The position numbers and the translations under genes are program-made. A DNA stretch of 64,000 nucleotides from an uncultured Mesorhizobium sp. (lineage in GTDB: Bacteria > Pseudomonadota > Alphaproteobacteria > Rhizobiales > Rhizobiaceae): NCBI GenBank assembly GCA_937958475.1, contig CALFXR010000204.1, positions 38,613 to 102,612 on the forward strand, in the 5' to 3' direction. Below, piece by piece: positions 28,015 through 35,988 of the stretch; position 1 is the stretch's first letter; each line of letters opens with the position of its first letter. Under the pieces are notes generated by a model. That model was not told the DNA's origin, made no database searches, and saw only the letters and a list, made by a program, of their open reading frames with translations.

Positions 28015-29055
28015 ATGACGGCATTACCCGCCTCGATGAAGGCCCTGCTGCTGACGAACGACGGCTACGCGACCGCACCTTCGGGAACGGTTCTGGAGGC
28101 GATGGAGCCCTATGTGACCTCCGGCACGATCGTCGTGCCGACGCCCGGCCCCTCGCAGATCCTCGTCAAGGTGTCCCTCGCCTCGATCAACCCGTCGGAC
28201 GTCATGTTCGTGAAGGGGCTCTACGGCCAGCCGCGCAAGGTCGGCCGGCCGGCGGGCTTCGAAGGCGTCGGCATCGTCGCCGCCGCGGGCAGCGACCCTG
28301 CCGCGCAAGGCCTCGTCGGCCGGCGCGTGGCGTTCGCCACCGGCGTCACCAACTGGGGCAGCTGGGCCGAGTACGCCGTCGCACAGGCGTCCGCGGCGAT
28401 CCCGCTGATCGACGCCGTCGCCGACGCGGACGGCGCGGCGATGATCGTCAATCCGCTGACGGCGCTGGCGATGTTCGACATCGTGCGCGCGGAGGGTGCG
28501 AAGGCGTTCATCCTGACCGCCGGCGCCAGCCAGCTGTGCAAGCTGATCATGGGCGTGGCCAGGGAGGAAGGCTTCCGACCGATCGCGATCGTGCGCCGGG
28601 ACGACCAGATCCCGCTTCTCGAGGCGGCCGGCGCCGCGCATGTGCTCAACGCCGAGTCAGCCGATTTCCGCAGCCGGCTGCGCGAAGTGCTGAGAGCCGA
28701 ACAGCCGCGCATCTTCCTCGACGCCGTCACCGGACCGCTCGCCTCGGCGATCTTCGAGGCGATGCCGAAGGGGGGCCGCTGGATCGTCTACGGCAGGCTC
28801 GATCCGAGCGCGACGACGATCCGCGAGCCCGGCCAGCTGATCTTCCAGGACAAGAAGGTCGAAGGCTTCTGGCTGCGCGACTGGATGATCCGCTATCCGG
28901 AGCGTCGCGGCGCGGCAGTGCTCAACGCGCAGAAGCGCTTCGCCGATGGCCGCTGGAAGACCGACGTGACGGCCATCGTGCCGATCGCTGAGGCGATTCG
29001 ACGCGTTCCGGAGGAGTTGGCGAAACCGAACGGAAAGGTCTTCATCGCGCCGTAG
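28015..29055 (+). CDS. zinc-free MDR-family oxidoreductase
   Basis: A 346-residue MDR protein. GroES-like domain with SINPSDVMFVKGLYGQP (about residues 58-74) and PAGFEGVG. The nucleotide region is unusual: TAGASQLCKLIMGVA instead of the glycine-rich GAAGGVG pattern. It may be an enoyl reductase-type enzyme (2-enoyl thioester reductase-like). Start ATG 28015 is followed by MTALPASMKALL, a family-like N-terminus; the frame is open upstream inside the previous gene. Last gene of the acyl-CoA transcript, 97 bases before the importer. Confidence 0.82.
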   Translation: MTALPASMKALLLTNDGYATAPSGTVLEAMEPYVTSGTIVVPTPGPSQILVKVSLASINPSDVMFVKGLYGQPRKVGRPAGFEGVGIVAAAGSDPAAQGLVGRRVAFATGVTNWGSWAEYAVAQASAAIPLIDAVADADGAAMIVNPLTALAMFDIVRAEGAKAFILTAGASQLCKLIMGVAREEGFRPIAIVRRDDQIPLLEAAGAAHVLNAESADFRSRLREVLRAEQPRIFLDAVTGPLASAIFEAMPKGGRWIVYGRLDPSATTIREPGQLIFQDKKVEGFWLRDWMIRYPERRGAAVLNAQKRFADGRWKTDVTAIVPIAEAIRRVPEELAKPNGKVFIAP

Positions 29056-29075
29056 CACCTGTATGAATTCGTTGG

Positions 29076-29103
29076 TTGTCCGGGGGAACGGACGGCCTAT
29101 AGT
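29076..29103 (+). promoter_or_regulatory. possible promoter of the Liv-type operon
   Basis: TTGTCC (29076-29081) and TATAGT (29098-29103) are 16 bases apart, 49 bases before the first importer gene. The match is moderate, and read-through from the previous operon is possible. Confidence 0.35.
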
Positions 29104-29151
29104 CGGGACAAGACGCGACGAAGATCGCGCGGTACCTGGGAGGAGAACGAG

Positions 29152-30027
29152 TTGGATGTCTTGCAGCTGGCCATCAGCGGCCTAGCCAATGGCTGTGTCT
29201 ACGGCCTGATCGCCTTGGGCTTCGTGCTCATCTACAAGGCGACGGAAGCCGTGAATTTCGCCCAGGGCGACTTCATGATGCTGGGCGCGTTCATCACGCT
29301 CGGCCTGACCAATGCCGAGTTCATGGGCCTGCCCTTCTGGCTCTCGGTGCCGATCGCCATCGTCATCATGGGCGTCTTCGGCTACCTGCTCGACATGCTG
29401 GTGCTGCGCCACATGTTCGGCCAGTCGCAGATCGCCGTCGTCATGCTGACGATTGCGCTCGGCTTCGTGCTGCGCTTCGTCGCCGGCACGATCTGGGGCC
29501 ACGAGCCGAAGTCGCTGGAATCGCCGATCGCCGGCCTCGACGTCCGCTTTGGCGGCCTCGTGCTCGGCCTCGACGAGGTGTCGGTGATCGTGGTGACCGT
29601 GCTCCTGACCGTCGTCCTCTACGTCTTCTTCAACCGCACCAAGCTCGGCGTGGCCATGCAGGCGGCCTCCCAGAACCAGCTTGCCGCCTACTACATGGGT
29701 ATCCCGGTGAAGCGCGTGCACTCGATGATCTGGGCGCTGGCCGGGGCCGTCGCCGCGATCGCCGGCGTGCTCTTCGCCTCCAAGGGGTCGATCGACCCGT
29801 CGACCGGCCTGCTCGGCATCAAGGCTTTCGCCGCGGCCGTCATCGGCGGCTTCGGCAGCCTGCCCGGCGCGCTGCTCGGCGGCATCATCGTCGGCCTGAT
29901 CGAGCCGTTCGCCTCCTACTACATCGCGGCGGGCTACTCGCAGATCATGCCGTACCTGCTGCTCTTCCTGATCCTGGTGTTCCGTCCGCACGGCATCCTG
30001 GCGCAGATCCACCGGAAGAAGGTCTGA
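29152..30027 (+). CDS. LivH-type branched-chain ABC importer permease
   Basis: A 291-residue inner-membrane permease with about 8 hydrophobic segments. LANGCVYGLIALGFVLIYKA and VNFAQGDFMMLGAF near the start are LivH marks, and IGGFGSLPGALLGG near the end is the family EAA-like loop. The start is TTG at 29152: GGAGG stands eight bases before it, and the nearby ATG at 29156 is out of frame. First gene of a six-gene unit. The acyl-CoA ligase in the unit suggests that the substrate is a carboxylic acid rather than leucine. Confidence 0.9.
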   Translation: MDVLQLAISGLANGCVYGLIALGFVLIYKATEAVNFAQGDFMMLGAFITLGLTNAEFMGLPFWLSVPIAIVIMGVFGYLLDMLVLRHMFGQSQIAVVMLTIALGFVLRFVAGTIWGHEPKSLESPIAGLDVRFGGLVLGLDEVSVIVVTVLLTVVLYVFFNRTKLGVAMQAASQNQLAAYYMGIPVKRVHSMIWALAGAVAAIAGVLFASKGSIDPSTGLLGIKAFAAAVIGGFGSLPGALLGGIIVGLIEPFASYYIAAGYSQIMPYLLLFLILVFRPHGILAQIHRKKV

Positions 30028-30031
30028 CGCC

Positions 30032-31132
30032 ATGCGCACAGTCTTCAAGACCTCCTACGACGCCGACATCAACCTCTTCCGCCACCGCCAGCAGGCGGCG
30101 TGGTACATCGCGCTCCTGGTGCTGGCGGTGGTGCTGCCCTTCCTGCTGGGCACGTTCTGGCTGGGCGAGATGACCAACGTGCTGATCTGGGCGATCGCCG
30201 GCATGGGCCTGATGGTGCTGGTCGGCCAGACAGGCCAGGCGAGCCTCGGCCATGCCGCCTTCCTCGCCATCGGCTGCTACGCCAACGTGCTGCTGCAGGA
30301 CCCGGTCGGCCTGCCGTTCATCCTGTCCTTCCCGCTGGCGGGGCTGATCGCCGGCGTCGCCGGCACGCTGATCGCCATGCCGATGAGCCGCCTGCACGGC
30401 ATCTATCTCGGCATCGGCACGCTGGCGCTGGCGATCCTGACCGACGACCTGATCGTCATCGCCGAGCCGATCACCAACGGCGTCGTCGGCCTGATTCCGC
30501 CGACGATCTCGCTGTTCGGCATCGATATCGACCGATACGTGACGCCGGACCGCTTCTACTGGCTGGTGCTCGTCGTCGCCATCGCCGTCATCCTGATCTA
30601 TCGCAACCTATTGCGCACGCCGCTCGGCCGCTCGTTCTCGGCGGTGCGCGACTCGGAAGTCTCGGCGCGTGCCATGGGCGTCAACGTGGCGCGGACGAAG
30701 GCCATCTCCTTCGGCATCTCGACCGCCATCACCGGCATGGCCGGAGCGCTGATGGGGCATTTCGCCGGGATCTTCAACAACGAGACCTTCAACCTGATCA
30801 TCTCGATCCAGCTGCTGTTGATGATCGTCATCGGTGGCCTGGGCACGATCCACGGCGCCTTCTTCGGCGCCTTCGTCGTGGCGCTGCTGCCGCAGGCGAT
30901 CGCGATTTCCCGCGACATCGTCGGCGCGCTGCTCGGCGGCGGCTCGGTGGCGATCCCCGGGCTGGAATCGGCGATCTTCGGCGTCCTGCTGATCCTGTTC
31001 ATCCTGTTCGAGCCGATGGGCATCTACGGACGCTGGTTCAAGATCCGCACCTATTTCGAGCTGTTCCCCTTCTACCGGCGCGACATGTTCCGGCGGCAGA
31101 AATCCTACCTGAAGACGGAGCGGATGCGATGA
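30032..31132 (+). CDS. LivM-type branched-chain ABC importer permease
   Basis: A 366-residue permease, partner of the LivH-like protein. Around ten hydrophobic segments. LVGQTGQASLGHAAFLAIG (about residues 64-82) and IGGLGTIHGAFFGAF (about 267-281) are LivM marks. It has a longer N- and C-terminal tail than LivM of E. coli; the tail ends in a basic, phenylalanine-rich segment. Starts 4 bases after the previous stop and overlaps the ATPase gene by 4. Confidence 0.91.
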   Translation: MRTVFKTSYDADINLFRHRQQAAWYIALLVLAVVLPFLLGTFWLGEMTNVLIWAIAGMGLMVLVGQTGQASLGHAAFLAIGCYANVLLQDPVGLPFILSFPLAGLIAGVAGTLIAMPMSRLHGIYLGIGTLALAILTDDLIVIAEPITNGVVGLIPPTISLFGIDIDRYVTPDRFYWLVLVVAIAVILIYRNLLRTPLGRSFSAVRDSEVSARAMGVNVARTKAISFGISTAITGMAGALMGHFAGIFNNETFNLIISIQLLLMIVIGGLGTIHGAFFGAFVVALLPQAIAISRDIVGALLGGGSVAIPGLESAIFGVLLILFILFEPMGIYGRWFKIRTYFELFPFYRRDMFRRQKSYLKTERMR

Positions 31133-31917
31133 GCGCGCTTCTCGAGATCGAAAACGTCACGCTGCGCTTCGGCGGCGTCACCGCCGTGAACGGGGTCTCC
31201 TTCTCGGTGGAGGAAGGCGAGGTGTTCGCCCTGGTCGGGCCGAACGGCGCCGGCAAGTCGACGCTGTTCAACCTGATCTCGCGCTTCTACGATCCGGTGG
31301 AGGGCGACATCCGCTTCGCCGGCGAGAGCATCCTTTCGCGCCAGCCACACGAGATCGCCTCGCTGGGGATCGCCCGCACCTTCCAGAACATCGAGCTGTT
31401 CGAGCACGCTTCGGTGCTGCAGAACCTGCTCGTCGGGCGTCATCGCCACCGGCGCGGCAATCTGGTCACCGAACTGCTGTTCACGCCCTTCGTGCGGCAA
31501 GAAGAACGCCGCCATCGCGAGGCCGTTGAGAAGGTGATCGGCTTCCTCGATCTCCAGGCCTACCGGGACAAGACCATCGCCGGCCTGCCCTACGGCGTGC
31601 GCAAGGTGGTGGAGATGGGCCGCGCACTGGCCATCGAGCCGCGGCTGCTGCTGCTCGACGAGCCGGCGTCGGGCCTCTCCGTCGAGGAGACCCAGGACGT
31701 CGCCTTCTGGATCGAGGACATCAAGAAGGAGATGGGCATCACCGTCTTGATGGTGGAGCACGACATGCACCTCGTCTCGTCGGTCTCCGACCGGGTCCTG
31801 GCGCTGGCCGACGGCAAGATGCTTGCGCTCGGCACCGCCCACGAGGTGCAGAGCCATCCGAAGGTGATCGAGGCCTATATCGGCGTCTCCGACGCGAACG
31901 AGAAGGTGGTGGCATGA
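31129..31917 (+). CDS. LivG-type ABC importer ATPase
   Basis: A 262-residue ATPase. Walker A GPNGAGKS (residues 37-44), Walker B LLLLDEPASGLS, and the D-loop follow. The signature motif is altered: LPYGVRKVVEMGRAL where standard transporters have LSGGQ. This variant is seen in Liv-type systems that travel with acyl-CoA ligases. Overlaps its neighbours by 4 bases on both sides. Confidence 0.92.
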   Translation: MSALLEIENVTLRFGGVTAVNGVSFSVEEGEVFALVGPNGAGKSTLFNLISRFYDPVEGDIRFAGESILSRQPHEIASLGIARTFQNIELFEHASVLQNLLVGRHRHRRGNLVTELLFTPFVRQEERRHREAVEKVIGFLDLQAYRDKTIAGLPYGVRKVVEMGRALAIEPRLLLLDEPASGLSVEETQDVAFWIEDIKKEMGITVLMVEHDMHLVSSVSDRVLALADGKMLALGTAHEVQSHPKVIEAYIGVSDANEKVVA

Positions 31918-32672
31918 CCGCGCCGGCGATGATGTCCGAACCGAGGCCGCGGGCCGGCGATGCCGTTCTGACGGTGAAGAACCTCGAGAGCTACTACGGC
32001 CCGATCATGGCCATCCGCGGCGTCAGCCTGGAGGTGCGGCAGGGCCAGATCGCCACGGTCCTCGGCGCCAACGGTGCCGGCAAGACGACGCTCCTGAAGA
32101 CCATCTCCGGCGTCATGAACCCGCAGAAGGGCCAGATCCTCCACGCCGGCGGCGATATCGCCGGCTGGGAGCCCGACCGCGTCGTGCGCGCCGGCATCGT
32201 CCACGTGCCGGAGGGCCGCGAGGTGTTCCCGCTGCTCACCGTGGAGGAGAACCTCAGGATGGGCGCCTTCGTGCGCAGCGACCGCGAGGGCGTGCGCCGC
32301 GACGAGGAGATGGTCTATTCCTACTTCCCCATCCTCGCCGAGCGGCGACGCCAGGCGGCCGGCACGATGTCGGGCGGCCAGCAGCAGATGCTGGCCATCG
32401 GCCGCGGCCTGATGGCGAAGCCGAAGCTGATGCTGCTCGACGAGCCGAGCCTGGGCCTGTCGCCGCTGCTGGTGAAGGAGATCTTCGCCATCATCCGCCG
32501 GCTCAACCGCGAGCAGGGCGTGACGATGATGCTCGTCGAGCAGAATGCGCGCGTCGCGCTCGAGGTCGCCGACTACGGCTACGTCATGGAACTCGGCCGC
32601 ATCGTCATGGACGACACGGCGCCGCGCCTGCTCATGTCGAAGGACGTCCAGGAGTTCTATCTCGGCGTCTAG
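31914..32672 (+). CDS. LivF-type ABC importer ATPase
   Basis: A 252-residue ATPase. Walker A GANGAGKT (about residues 48-55), normal signature MSGGQQQMLAIGRGL (about 143-157), Walker B LMLLDEPSLGLSP. It pairs with the LivG-type subunit, whose signature motif is altered, so only one composite ATP site has a standard signature. Followed after 82 bases by the acyl-CoA ligase. Confidence 0.92.
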   Translation: MTAPAMMSEPRPRAGDAVLTVKNLESYYGPIMAIRGVSLEVRQGQIATVLGANGAGKTTLLKTISGVMNPQKGQILHAGGDIAGWEPDRVVRAGIVHVPEGREVFPLLTVEENLRMGAFVRSDREGVRRDEEMVYSYFPILAERRRQAAGTMSGGQQQMLAIGRGLMAKPKLMLLDEPSLGLSPLLVKEIFAIIRRLNREQGVTMMLVEQNARVALEVADYGYVMELGRIVMDDTAPRLLMSKDVQEFYLGV

Positions 32673-32754
32673 GAACAGACGCAGCGCGGCCAGAAGCGCT
32701 GGAAGCAGAAGAAGACCTGGCGATGACGCGAAGCGACGGGAAAGGGAGGATGGT

Positions 32755-34644
32755 ATGACGATTGCCGCCAACATGCCGACCCAGAGGACCGTGGACGGCC
32801 ACAGCATCAATGCCGACCTGACGCGCGGCCCGTTCTTCTTCGACGGCGCGGACACGCTGGTGAAGCTGTTCCGCGAACGCTGCAAGCAGCTGGGCGCCAA
32901 GATCGCCCACCGCGAGAAGGATTACGGCATCTGGCTGTCCTATTCATGGACGGACTTCTACGAGCATGCCGAGCTGATCGGGCTGGGACTCGTCTCGCTC
33001 GGCCTGAAGCGCGGCGAGGTGGTGTCGATCCTCTCCGAGGACCGCAAGGAGTGGGTCTATGCCGACCTCGCCGTGCAGTCGGTCGGGGGTATCGCGTCGG
33101 GCGTCTACACGACCGATTCGGCGACGCAGCTGAAGTATCTGGTCAACGATTCCGACAGCCGCTTCCTGTTCGTCGAGAACGACGAGCAGCTCGACAAGTA
33201 CCTGTCGGTCAGCGACGGCATGCCGGGATTGGCGAAGGTCATCGTCCTCGACCGCGAGGGCCTGCACGGCTTCTCTGACGAGAAGGTGATCTTCCTCGAC
33301 GACCTCTACCGGCTCGGCCGCGCGTTCCGCAAGGAACACCCCGACCGCTTCGGCGAGGAGATCGCCCGGTCGCAGCCCAAGGACACGGCGATCCTCGTCT
33401 ACACGTCTGGCACGACCGGTCCGCCGAAGGGCGCAATGATCAGCCACGAGAACATCATCTCGTCGATCTCCGGCGCAGTGCTGACGCTGCCGGTCAAGGA
33501 CACCGACGAGCAGGTCTGCTTCCTGCCGCTCTGCCACATCCTCGAGCGGCTGATCAGCGTGTTCATTCCGATCGGGCTCAACTCCACGGTCAACTTCGCC
33601 GAGAGCCCGGAGACGGTGTTCGACAACGTCCGCGAAGTCAGCCCGCACGTCTTCACCGCCGTGCCGCGGGTCTGGGAGAAGGTCTATTCGCGCGTTGCGA
33701 TCATGGCCGGCGAGGCGACCTGGCTCGGGCGCATGGCCTACCGGGCCGCGGTCGCCACGGGCATGCGCCGCGTGCGCTACGTGGAGGAGGGCAAGCCGGT
33801 GCCCGCGGGCACCGCACTCGCCTACGCCTTCTGGGACTTCATGGTCCTGTCCAACCTCAGGCGCATGCTCGGCTTCGACCGGTTGCGCCGGGGAACGACG
33901 GGCGCGGCGCCGATCTCGCCCGACCTGCTGCGCTGGTACAAGGCGGTGGGCGTCACCGTTCTCGAAGGCTACGGCATGACCGAGAGCTCGGGCGTCATCT
34001 CGCTCAACCTGATGGATTCCTGGAAGATCGGCTCGATCGGCACGGCGGTGCCCGGCGGCGAGGTGCGCATCGCGCCGGACGGCGAGATCCAGTTCCGCGG
34101 CGGCAACGTCTTCCAGGGCTACTGGAACAAGCCGGAGAAGACCGCCGAGACGATCATCGAGGGCGGATGGCTGCGGACCGGCGATGTCGGCCGCATCGAC
34201 AATCAGGGCTTCCTCACCATCACCGGTCGCGTCAAGGACATCATCATCACCGCCGGCGGCAAGAACATCACGCCGGCCGAGATCGAGAACAGGTTGAAGT
34301 TCTCGCCCTACATCGCCGACGCCGTCGTCATCGGCGACAAGCGCAAGTTCCTCTCCTGCCTGATCATGATCGACCAGGAGAATGTCGAGAAATTCGCCCA
34401 GGACAACCGCGTGCCCTTCTCCAACTTCAAGTCGCTGTGCGCGGCGAGGGAAGTGAAGGACCTGATCGCCGGCGTCGTGGAGGAGACCAACCGCGAGTTC
34501 GCCCGCGTGGAGCAGATCAAGGATTTCCGCTTGATCGATGTGCTGTTGACGGCAGAGGATGACGAGCTGACAGCCACGATGAAGCTGAAACGCAGCTTCG
34601 TTGAACAGAAACACAAGAAGCTGATCGACGAGATGTATGGCTGA
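32755..34644 (+). CDS. long-chain-type acyl-CoA ligase (AMP-forming)
   Basis: A 629-residue adenylate-forming ligase that activates a carboxylic acid to its CoA thioester with ATP. P-loop YTSGTTGPPKGAM (residues 216-228), TGAAPISPDLLRWY, the adenine motif EGYGMTES (about 404-411), and a C-terminal lysine in LKRSF. It belongs to the FadD15/long-chain group. ATG 32755 has GGGAGGA five bases upstream. Its place inside an ABC importer operon suggests that the imported acid is trapped at once as CoA ester (vectorial acylation). Confidence 0.92.
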   Translation: MTIAANMPTQRTVDGHSINADLTRGPFFFDGADTLVKLFRERCKQLGAKIAHREKDYGIWLSYSWTDFYEHAELIGLGLVSLGLKRGEVVSILSEDRKEWVYADLAVQSVGGIASGVYTTDSATQLKYLVNDSDSRFLFVENDEQLDKYLSVSDGMPGLAKVIVLDREGLHGFSDEKVIFLDDLYRLGRAFRKEHPDRFGEEIARSQPKDTAILVYTSGTTGPPKGAMISHENIISSISGAVLTLPVKDTDEQVCFLPLCHILERLISVFIPIGLNSTVNFAESPETVFDNVREVSPHVFTAVPRVWEKVYSRVAIMAGEATWLGRMAYRAAVATGMRRVRYVEEGKPVPAGTALAYAFWDFMVLSNLRRMLGFDRLRRGTTGAAPISPDLLRWYKAVGVTVLEGYGMTESSGVISLNLMDSWKIGSIGTAVPGGEVRIAPDGEIQFRGGNVFQGYWNKPEKTAETIIEGGWLRTGDVGRIDNQGFLTITGRVKDIIITAGGKNITPAEIENRLKFSPYIADAVVIGDKRKFLSCLIMIDQENVEKFAQDNRVPFSNFKSLCAAREVKDLIAGVVEETNREFARVEQIKDFRLIDVLLTAEDDELTATMKLKRSFVEQKHKKLIDEMYG

Positions 34645-34686
34645 CAGGCCATGCTGGGAAGACAAGGAAACCAGGAGGAAACCTAC

Positions 34687-35847
34687 ATGAAATCAGTACT
34701 GGCAAGATCGATCCTCGCGCTCGGCCTCGCCGCCGGCATGGCATCGACGTCGCTCGCGCAGGGCGTCAGCGATACCGAGATCCTGATCGGCTCGAACGGC
34801 GACCTGTCGGGCGTGTTCGCGCCGTTCAACGTGCAGGCCATCAAGGCGGCGCAGCAGTATTTCGACGAGGTCAACGCGGCCGGTGGCGTCCACGGCCGCA
34901 AGATCAAGTTCATCGTCGAGGACCACGGCTACCAGGTGCCGAAGGCGGTGCAGAACTTCAACAAGCTGGTGAACTCCGACAAGGTGTTCGCCATGGTGCT
35001 GAACCTCGGCACGCCGCACAACATCGCCGGCTTCAAGATGATGGAGCCCGCCCAGGTCGCCAACATCTCGCCGCTGACGGCCGCGCGCCAGATGATCGAG
35101 GGCGACACCACCTACAAGTACTCCGGCACCTCGTCCTATTACGACCAGCTCAAGGCGGGCGTCGAATACCTCGCCAAGGAGACGGGCGCCAAGGAAGTCT
35201 GCGCCATGTACTTCCCCTCCGACTTCGGCCTCGAGGTCTACGAGGGCACCAAGGAGAAGGCCGAGGAGCTCGGGCTGAAGTACGCCGCCGAGACGACCCA
35301 CAAGCCGGACGACCAGGACTTCGTCGGTTCGCTCACCAAGCTGCGCGAGGCGGGCTGCGACATCGTCTCGACGGCGGTCGGCGTGCGCCAGACCATCGTC
35401 ATCCTGGGCACGGCGAAGAAGCTCGGCTGGAACGACGTCTCCTTCATCGGCTCGTCGGCCGGCTTCAACACGGCCGTCGCCAAGGTTCCGGGCGGCGTGA
35501 CGGAAGGCTACTACGCCGCCGCCGGCTGGTCTGACCTCGAGGCGCGGATCGGCTCCAACGAGGAGCTGAAGAAGTGGGCCGAGGGCTTCAATGCCACCTT
35601 CAACGAGGATCCCGGCACGGCAGCCCAGCTCGGCCGCACTGCAGCCGTGACCCTGGTCAAGGGCCTCGAGGCCGCCGGCAAGGATCTCACGCCGGAGAGC
35701 TTCAAGACCGGCATGGAGACCGTCGAGTTCGACGATCCGATCGGCGACACGAAGATCAAGTACGGCCCGAACGACCACCAGGGCGGCGACGCGATCATCA
35801 TCTCCAAGATCGAAGGCGGCATGTGGAAGGAAGTCGGCCGCAAGTAA
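34687..35847 (+). CDS. LivK-type periplasmic substrate-binding protein
   Basis: A 386-residue binding protein. Signal peptide of about 25 residues ending SLAQG. The mature part opens VSDTEILIGSNGDLSGVFAP, family Peripla_BP_6, then the KAAQQYFDEVNAAGGVHGRK segment of LivK. GAGG-type site AGGAGG is 9 bases before the ATG. It delivers the ligand to the LivHM-type pore. Ligand unknown; probably a fatty, aromatic or cyclic acid given the operon. A terminator follows. Confidence 0.92.
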   Translation: MKSVLARSILALGLAAGMASTSLAQGVSDTEILIGSNGDLSGVFAPFNVQAIKAAQQYFDEVNAAGGVHGRKIKFIVEDHGYQVPKAVQNFNKLVNSDKVFAMVLNLGTPHNIAGFKMMEPAQVANISPLTAARQMIEGDTTYKYSGTSSYYDQLKAGVEYLAKETGAKEVCAMYFPSDFGLEVYEGTKEKAEELGLKYAAETTHKPDDQDFVGSLTKLREAGCDIVSTAVGVRQTIVILGTAKKLGWNDVSFIGSSAGFNTAVAKVPGGVTEGYYAAAGWSDLEARIGSNEELKKWAEGFNATFNEDPGTAAQLGRTAAVTLVKGLEAAGKDLTPESFKTGMETVEFDDPIGDTKIKYGPNDHQGGDAIIISKIEGGMWKEVGRK

Positions 35848-35902
35848 GGCCGGCCACTACCCGACCCGACTGGATCGGGTCAGGTCGGGCACGCGAGAAT
35901 GG

Positions 35903-35942
35903 CGGGCCGGCTGCGAGGAATCGTGCCGGCCCGTTCGTTTTG
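35903..35942 (+). terminator. rho-independent terminator of the Liv-type operon
   Basis: Perfect 9-base stem CGGGCCGGC (35903-35911) with GCCGGCCCG (35925-35933), then TTCGTTTTG. A weaker hairpin (ACCCGA with TCGGGT) precedes it near 35865-35880. Confidence 0.8.
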
Positions 35943-35988
35943 TGAAGAAGGCGCTTCTTCCGGATCGGCGGGTGCTCGGGCTGCCCGA

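Noticed and set aside
30032..34644. Leucine/isoleucine/valine importer as the plain name for the Liv-type genes
   Set aside because: The acyl-CoA ligase in the operon and the altered LivG signature argue for another acid, so I kept Liv-type as a structural name only.
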